From contig JAGKVC010000179.1 in assembly GCA_021152595.1 (NCBI GenBank), forward strand, positions 1 through 6,210: a stretch of 6,210 bases of DNA, given 5' to 3'. This document shows, one piece after another, positions 1 through 3,788 of the stretch (the stretch's first letter is position 1; the number at the start of each line of letters is the position of its first letter). The position numbers and the translations under genes are program-made. The notes under the pieces are model-generated. The model ran no database searches. It saw nothing but the letters and a program-made list of their open reading frames with translations, and was not told where the DNA came from. This stretch comes from Clostridia bacterium. Lineage in GTDB: Bacteria > Bacillota > Clostridia > Oscillospirales > Ruminococcaceae.

Positions 1-2
1 TT

Positions 3-485
3 GTATGGAACCGCGCCGGTCGTTTTTCTGATAAAGCACTTGAATGGCTGACCGGATTACCGAAGCAGCCGATCGGAACCGGCTCCGTGATTCTGCTCGC
101 AGCGATCGCCCTCGTGCTGATCATGCGGCGCGCAGCATCGGGCTGGGTGATTGTTCCGGCTGCTGCCGTGATGATCGTCAGCAATCTGGCAATCTCCAAT
201 TTGCAGCATCCGCTTTCTACCGCGGTCGGCAGTCTGCTGACAAATCAAACACTGACCGCACTGATCTTCCTGCATGCAGATCCCGACCATGCTCCGCCGC
301 ATATCGCCGGCATCGCCTATGGATTTGCAGTCGGATTTCTTTCATTTTTCGCAACGCGCATTCTTTATATCAATGACGCGCCCGTGCTGCTGGCTGTGCT
401 GCTCTCACCGCTGATGATCGCACTGCGCCGCGCACTGACGGTTGATCCTGATACAGCTCCCGCCGAAAGGGGGACTGCATCATGA
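3..485 (+). CDS. RnfD/NqrB-like membrane subunit, C-terminal part (5' end outside window)
   Basis: The frame is open from the left edge, so only the last ~160 residues are present. They contain several hydrophobic helices. In normal Rnf, RnfD is the membrane subunit that carries a covalent FMN and helps couple electron flow to ion transport. The visible part aligns with the RnfD C-terminal half. 'PIGTGSVILL' matches the start of the helix that follows the FMN region. 'LIFLHADPDHAP' takes the place of the family's 'xFxATDPVTxP' loop and keeps the Asp. The final helix 'APVLLAVLLSPLMIALRR' matches the conserved C-terminal helix. The FMN-attachment Thr would lie upstream, so its presence cannot be judged. 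The stop overlaps the next start as ATGA, indicating translational coupling. The sequence is quite diverged, and the assignment is strengthened by the RnfE- and RnfA-like neighbours. Confidence 0.72.
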   Translation, partial: VWNRAGRFSDKALEWLTGLPKQPIGTGSVILLAAIALVLIMRRAASGWVIVPAAAVMIVSNLAISNLQHPLSTAVGSLLTNQTLTALIFLHADPDHAPPHIAGIAYGFAVGFLSFFATRILYINDAPVLLAVLLSPLMIALRRALTVDPDTAPAERGTAS

Positions 486-1042
486 AAAAAAGCCGCACGC
501 TTCTTCAAAGTGGACTTATCATCGCACCGATTGCCGCGTTTGCAGTTTCATTTCTGCACGGCATGGCATTGAGCATTGCACTTTTGCTGATTGCAATTCC
601 GACTGTACTGATTTCGGCCCTGATTCCGCGCAGGATCCCGTTTGCCGTTCGTATTGTATTGTATTCGGTCATCGGCAGTTTGGTGTATATGCCTGCGGCG
701 GTTCTGACAGCAAATATTGTGCCGCAGATTGCCGGCGGAATTTATATTCCGCTGCTTTGCACGCCGTTATATCTGACGGTTCATCGGGATGACCTCTTTC
801 CGCACGGACATGTTCTTCGCAGCATGATCCGGCATCTGATTCCGGCATGTCTGTTCATCCTTGCCGTCGGCGTTATCCGAGAAATTCTCGGAAGCGGCAG
901 TATCATCGGTCATTCATTGATATCTGCGCCGCCGCTTCCGATCCTGCTGGAACCCTCCGGCGGTCTGATTTTACTGGTGATCGGACTTGCTGCATGTTCC
1001 GCAAACAGCAGAAAGGAGGCTACCGATGCAAATCGCCTCTGA
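482..1042 (+). CDS. Divergent RnfE/NqrD-like membrane protein lacking the Fe-S cysteines
   Basis: This 186-residue, almost wholly hydrophobic protein has the RnfE layout: an N-terminal helix hairpin, the 'GIYIPLL' half-helix at 86-92, and the family signature 'IREILGSGS' at 132-140 (RnfE: IREI(L/I)GxGT). RnfE pairs with RnfA in inverted topology. Together they normally hold a [2Fe-2S] cluster in mid-membrane that passes electrons across it. Here the 'GxCP' site reads 'IIAP', with Ala15 in the Cys position. The 'PLIVxNC' site reads 'PLLCTPL', with Leu96 in the Cys position; a Cys sits three residues earlier, at 93. The start is supported by AAAGGGGGA eight bases upstream and by the ATGA overlap with the RnfD-like gene. 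It is slightly short for RnfE (about 200-230 aa), with a shortened C-terminus. The fold assignment is fairly sure; the function is open, because canonical electron transfer looks impossible without the cluster. Confidence 0.75.
   Translation: MKKSRTLLQSGLIIAPIAAFAVSFLHGMALSIALLLIAIPTVLISALIPRRIPFAVRIVLYSVIGSLVYMPAAVLTANIVPQIAGGIYIPLLCTPLYLTVHRDDLFPHGHVLRSMIRHLIPACLFILAVGVIREILGSGSIIGHSLISAPPLPILLEPSGGLILLVIGLAACSANSRKEATDANRL
1011..1019 (+). promoter_or_regulatory. Ribosome binding site that fixes the RnfA-like start
   Basis: GAAAGGAGG ends six bases before ATG 1026. It lies inside the end of the RnfE-like gene. It favours 1026 over the in-frame ATG at 987, which would add 13 residues of non-membrane sequence and has no comparable site. 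Confidence 0.85.
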
Positions 1043-1583
1043 TTTTGTTCTGCTGTTCGTGCAGAATATTATATTTCAAAATCTGCTTGGGCTGCCGTCC
1101 GCCGCAGATACAATTCAAAAAGGAAAAGGCTTGCTCCGGCTCGGTGTACTGACCGTGCTGTTCTGTACAATCGGTTCCGGCGCACTCGCTGTGATCCGGC
1201 CGCTGATTCCGAACCGTTATGAAAAGCTGCTGTTTCCGCTCGGCATTGCGCTGATTTGCGGAATTCTTGATCTGCTGCTTGTGCTGATATGCAGATTCTC
1301 GAAGCGGCTGAACCGGATCATTATGCCGGTGCTGCATTCCGCAGCATTTTCCTCTGCGGTTCTCGGCGCTGTACTGCTCAGCACAGATTATACGCACGAC
1401 ATCGCGGTAGCGTTCCGGTTCGGATTCCGGACAGGTCTCGGCTATTTTATCGCATGCCTGATGCTGAAAGCTGCTGTACCGCTGCTCTACAGCGACGCAA
1501 TGCCCAAATCAATCCGCGGCTGGAAGGGGATGCTGCTTTATGCAGCGCTTCTTTCGATGGCTGCGGCATGTCTGTTCCCGTAA
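1026..1583 (+). CDS. Divergent RnfA/NqrE-like membrane protein lacking the Fe-S cysteines
   Basis: The product is 185 residues with about six hydrophobic helices, close to the usual RnfA length (~190). It aligns without gaps to the RnfA N-terminus: 'VQNIIFQNLLGLP' (12-24) matches 'VNNFVLxxFLGLC'. 'SAVLGAVLL' (110-118) matches 'CAVLGVALL'. The C-terminal 'SIRGWKGMLLYAALLSMAAACLF' region matches 'PFKGxxIALITAGLMSLAF'. At both cluster-ligand positions Cys is gone: Pro24 (codon 1095-1097) and Ser110 (codon 1353-1355). Other cysteines (47, 78, 89, 144, 182) are at non-equivalent places. The gene overlaps the RnfE-like gene by 17 bases, so the two are almost certainly made together and probably pair as RnfA and RnfE do. 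No rnfB gene follows, although RnfB often lies after RnfA in clostridial operons. Either a repurposed paralogue or a decaying complex is possible; the intact frame and strong RBS favour a functional protein. Confidence 0.72.
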   Translation: MQIASDFVLLFVQNIIFQNLLGLPSAADTIQKGKGLLRLGVLTVLFCTIGSGALAVIRPLIPNRYEKLLFPLGIALICGILDLLLVLICRFSKRLNRIIMPVLHSAAFSSAVLGAVLLSTDYTHDIAVAFRFGFRTGLGYFIACLMLKAAVPLLYSDAMPKSIRGWKGMLLYAALLSMAAACLFP

Positions 1584-1595
1584 ACCCCAAACAAG

Positions 1596-1602
1596 AGAGG
1601 AG
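1596..1602 (+). promoter_or_regulatory. Ribosome binding site for the DUF4015-like gene (GTG start)
   Basis: AGAGGAG lies ten bases before GTG 1613, in the 29-base gap after the RnfA-like stop. The frame is open much further upstream (to ATG 1289), but that stretch overlaps the RnfA-like gene and encodes no membrane-protein-like sequence. The protein after GTG begins with a basic N-terminus and membrane anchor, as expected of a real start. Confidence 0.7.
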
Positions 1603-1612
1603 CGAATCTTCC

Positions 1613-2881
1613 GTGAAACATAAAAAAAGAGGAAGAAAAATCTATACCTATCAGGCACGGAACCGCCGTGTATTCAGCGACTATCATCCGCTGCGTTCGG
1701 CAATCGGCACTGTATTAACGCTGGTGATCGTTGCCGTACTGGGATTTGTCGGATACAATGTGATCGGACCGATTGTCACCCGTCTGCACGAAGAAGAGAT
1801 CAGTCCGACTGCAACTGCGGAACCCTATTTCACCGAGGAACCGCAGCAGGGGACCGTCCCCGAAGCTGCGATTACACCTGAAACGACCGCAACACAGGCT
1901 GTCACGACAACCGCAGAAGAGACAACCGTAACTACAACGACGGAAGCCTATGTCGGCAAATACGGCGCAGATCTCGACGTTGCCTATATGGTATCCGGAG
2001 ACGCGCTGCAAAATCTCGATACTGTCGAAGATGCTGCCAAAGCATGCAGAGACAAGGGCTACACCTCGATGATTTTACCGCTGAAGCTCGATACAGGCAT
2101 GCTGCAATACGCATCCTCTGTGGATAAAGCGCTCGCATGCGGTGCGTCGAATGACTCCATGCTGACGCTGCGTGAAATCGTCAACGCTGCAAAGCGCTAC
2201 GATATTCAGTGCATTGCTGAGATTTACACACTGGAGGATCACACTTTCCCGAACTATTTTATGGAAGGATCCTATGTATTCACAGACGGCACAACGCGCT
2301 GGCTCGACGATAAACCGGAGGAAGGCGGCAAACCGTGGCTGAATCCGTTTGATGCCGCAGCAGGGGATTATCTGGCAGGAATTGCCGCTGAGATTCAGAA
2401 GAGCGGATTCACGCAAATCATCTGTAAGGGAACCATATTCCCGAGCTTTTACCATTCTGATGCTGAAGTGATCGGCAATCATATCGAGGATCCGGCAAAG
2501 CGAAGTGAAGCCCTGATGTCCGTCCTGAACCGGATTTCCGATGTTGCACCGACCGCAGGTCTCTATGCGGATCTCAACGGAATCTCGCAGAATACCGAGG
2601 AGGCATTCCGTCCGGCTGAACTGCATATGTCCTCTGTCTATATCAATATTGATCCGTCGGAATTCACGGAAGCGTTTACAGTCAGTGAGCAGCGCTTTGA
2701 TCCGAACGCGCTTGCATTCCGTGAAAAGATCGAAATGCTTGCAGAAGCATCGAGAATCGCATCCGGATCGCATGTGGTGATTCCATGTCTTTGCGTCAAG
2801 GACATGTCTCCGGCAGATATTGATACGGCAGTATCCGTGCTCTCCGAAAACGGATTCAAAACAATCTGCCTGCATGAATAA
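1613..2881 (+). CDS. Membrane-anchored extracytoplasmic protein, DUF4015/putative glycoside hydrolase-like, degenerate
   Basis: The product is 422 residues with a GTG start. It has a basic N-terminus (KHKKRGRK), one membrane helix at about 30-53 with no lipobox or obvious signal-peptidase site, and then a low-complexity Thr/Glu/Pro linker at about 63-112. The rest (about 120-422) should face outside and reads as a TIM-barrel-type domain. 'YMVSGDAL...AAKACRDKGYTSMILPLKLDTG', 'KPWLNPFDAAAGDYLAGIAAEIQKSGF' and 'IICKGTIFP' follow the DUF4015 (PF13200) pattern: a 'NAVVIDVKDxxG' strand, 'WVNPY...YNxxIAxEAxxxGFDEI' and 'FDYIRFP'. The acidic residues of those motifs are mostly absent: 'DVKDxxG' became 'PLKLDTG' and 'FDYIRFP' became 'CKGTIFP' (270-277). 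Hydrolase activity is therefore doubtful, and sugar or wall binding is an alternative. The gene is probably co-transcribed with the Rnf-like genes. The family link is from remembered motifs and moderately sure. Confidence 0.6.
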   Translation: MKHKKRGRKIYTYQARNRRVFSDYHPLRSAIGTVLTLVIVAVLGFVGYNVIGPIVTRLHEEEISPTATAEPYFTEEPQQGTVPEAAITPETTATQAVTTTAEETTVTTTTEAYVGKYGADLDVAYMVSGDALQNLDTVEDAAKACRDKGYTSMILPLKLDTGMLQYASSVDKALACGASNDSMLTLREIVNAAKRYDIQCIAEIYTLEDHTFPNYFMEGSYVFTDGTTRWLDDKPEEGGKPWLNPFDAAAGDYLAGIAAEIQKSGFTQIICKGTIFPSFYHSDAEVIGNHIEDPAKRSEALMSVLNRISDVAPTAGLYADLNGISQNTEEAFRPAELHMSSVYINIDPSEFTEAFTVSEQRFDPNALAFREKIEMLAEASRIASGSHVVIPCLCVKDMSPADIDTAVSVLSENGFKTICLHE

Positions 2882-2889
2882 TCCAAATC

Positions 2890-2918
2890 AAGCCGATCTC
2901 CGTCTGGGAGATCGGCTT
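2890..2918 (+). terminator. Hairpin terminator of the Rnf-like/DUF4015-like unit
   Basis: A perfect 12-bp inverted repeat, AAGCCGATCTCC and GGAGATCGGCTT, is separated by the five-base loop GTCTG. It begins eight bases after the TAA stop. The T-run is short (CTTTG), so termination may be partial. Confidence 0.75.
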
Positions 2919-2998
2919 TGTACAGGAGCAAACATACATTTCAATGTCAAATGATGATGAAAATAAATCTCAAAACGAGAGCAAAATCGTCACAATCT

Positions 2999-3015
2999 GA
3001 TAGATTTTGTCTATC
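2999..3015. repeat. Small inverted repeat upstream of the cmk promoter
   Basis: GATAGA-TTTTG-TCTATC is a perfect 6-bp stem with a five-base loop, ending 35 bases before the -35 box. It could be a regulator site or chance in an AT-rich spacer. The rest of the spacer from 2919 to 3050 shows no gene, riboswitch or other clear signal. Confidence 0.25.
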
Positions 3016-3050
3016 TGAAAAAGAAATCGACGAAAAACCTCAGAAATGAC

Positions 3051-3079
3051 TTGCAAAAATGGCGGAAATGTGATATACT
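3051..3079 (+). promoter_or_regulatory. Sigma-A-type promoter for the cmk unit
   Basis: The -35 box TTGCAA (3051-3056) and -10 box TATACT (3074-3079) are separated by exactly 17 bases. A TG at 3071-3072 makes the -10 extended. Transcription should start near 3085-3087, giving a leader of about 35 bases before the cmk start codon. Confidence 0.8.
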
Positions 3080-3119
3080 ATAAAGGAATATCAATGTAAA
3101 GCGCTTGGAGGGCTGAATC

Positions 3120-3788
3120 ATGTCAGTAAATATTGCAATCGACGGACCTTCGGGTGCCGGAAAAAGCACACTTGCACGCCGTCTGGCTGCAAAGCTCGGC
3201 TTCATTTACGTTGATACCGGCGCGCTCTACCGTGCGCTTGCGCTCAGTATGCTGCGCCGGAATGCTGAAACAGAAGAACAGATTATCGGCAGCCTGAAGG
3301 AGCTGGATGTGACGCTTCGGTATGAGGACGGCGAACAGCATGTCTTCGCAAACGGCGAGGATGTGTCCGGTCTGATCCGCACACCGGAGGTTACAATGGC
3401 AGCTTCGCGTGTTTCCGCGATTCCTGCGGTGCGCAAATATCTATTTGATTTGCAGCAGGATCTCGCAAAAACGCATTCTGTTGTCATGGACGGCAGAGAT
3501 ATCGGAACCGTCGTCCTGCCGAATGCCGATGTCAAGATCTATCTGACCGCATCCGCGGAAAAGCGTGCTATGCGCCGCTTCCTCGAAATGCAGGAAAAGC
3601 ATATTGTCGGACAGACATATGAAGAAGTCCTTGCAGATGTGATCCGCCGTGATGAACAGGATATGAACCGTGAGATTGCGCCGCTGAAACAAGCGGAAGA
3701 TGCGGTTCTTGTGGATACCTCGGATCTTGATCTCGATGAATCTGAGAAGCTGTTGCTGAAAGTATGTAAGGAGAAGCTCGAAACATGA
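3120..3788 (+). CDS. cmk: Cytidylate kinase
   Basis: This cytoplasmic enzyme phosphorylates CMP and dCMP to the diphosphates with ATP, recycling CMP from RNA turnover and phospholipid synthesis. At 222 residues it has the normal bacterial length and all family motifs. The P-loop GPSGAGKS is at 9-16. 'DTGALYRA' at 32-39 belongs to the nucleotide-binding core. The CMP-binding insert 'NGEDVSGLIRTPEV' is at 78-91. 'DGRDIGT' is at 124-130, and the lid segment 'RRDEQDMNR' at 176-184 carries the phosphate-contacting arginines. GGAGGG at 3107-3112 sits seven bases before the ATG. The TGA overlaps the next start as ATGA, coupling it to the plsC-type gene, a common clostridial arrangement. Nothing is missing or altered, so it should be active. 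Confidence 0.97.
   Translation: MSVNIAIDGPSGAGKSTLARRLAAKLGFIYVDTGALYRALALSMLRRNAETEEQIIGSLKELDVTLRYEDGEQHVFANGEDVSGLIRTPEVTMAASRVSAIPAVRKYLFDLQQDLAKTHSVVMDGRDIGTVVLPNADVKIYLTASAEKRAMRRFLEMQEKHIVGQTYEEVLADVIRRDEQDMNREIAPLKQAEDAVLVDTSDLDLDESEKLLLKVCKEKLET

Noticed and set aside
987..1025. Earlier ATG for the RnfA-like gene
   Set aside because: No good ribosome site precedes it, whereas GAAAGGAGG lies six bases before ATG 1026 and the RnfA alignment begins at 1026.
1289..1612. Upstream extension of the DUF4015-like frame to ATG 1289
   Set aside because: It would overlap the RnfA-like gene almost to its midpoint and encodes an Arg/Cys-rich stretch unlike an N-terminus. GTG 1613 has a ribosome site and a sensible basic, membrane-anchored start.
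2075..2875. 266-codon minus-strand open frame opposite the DUF4015-like gene
   Set aside because: The protein is rich in Cys, Arg and His without domain patterns, a typical shadow. The + strand gene has a ribosome site, membrane anchor and terminator.
2919..3119. Possible riboswitch or small RNA ahead of cmk
   Set aside because: Only a 6-bp hairpin upstream of the promoter was found. The expected leader is about 35 bases, too short for a riboswitch.
3011..3205. 64-codon minus-strand frame across the cmk promoter
   Set aside because: It overlaps the start of cmk, has no recognisable product, and its C-terminal half is translated AT-rich spacer.
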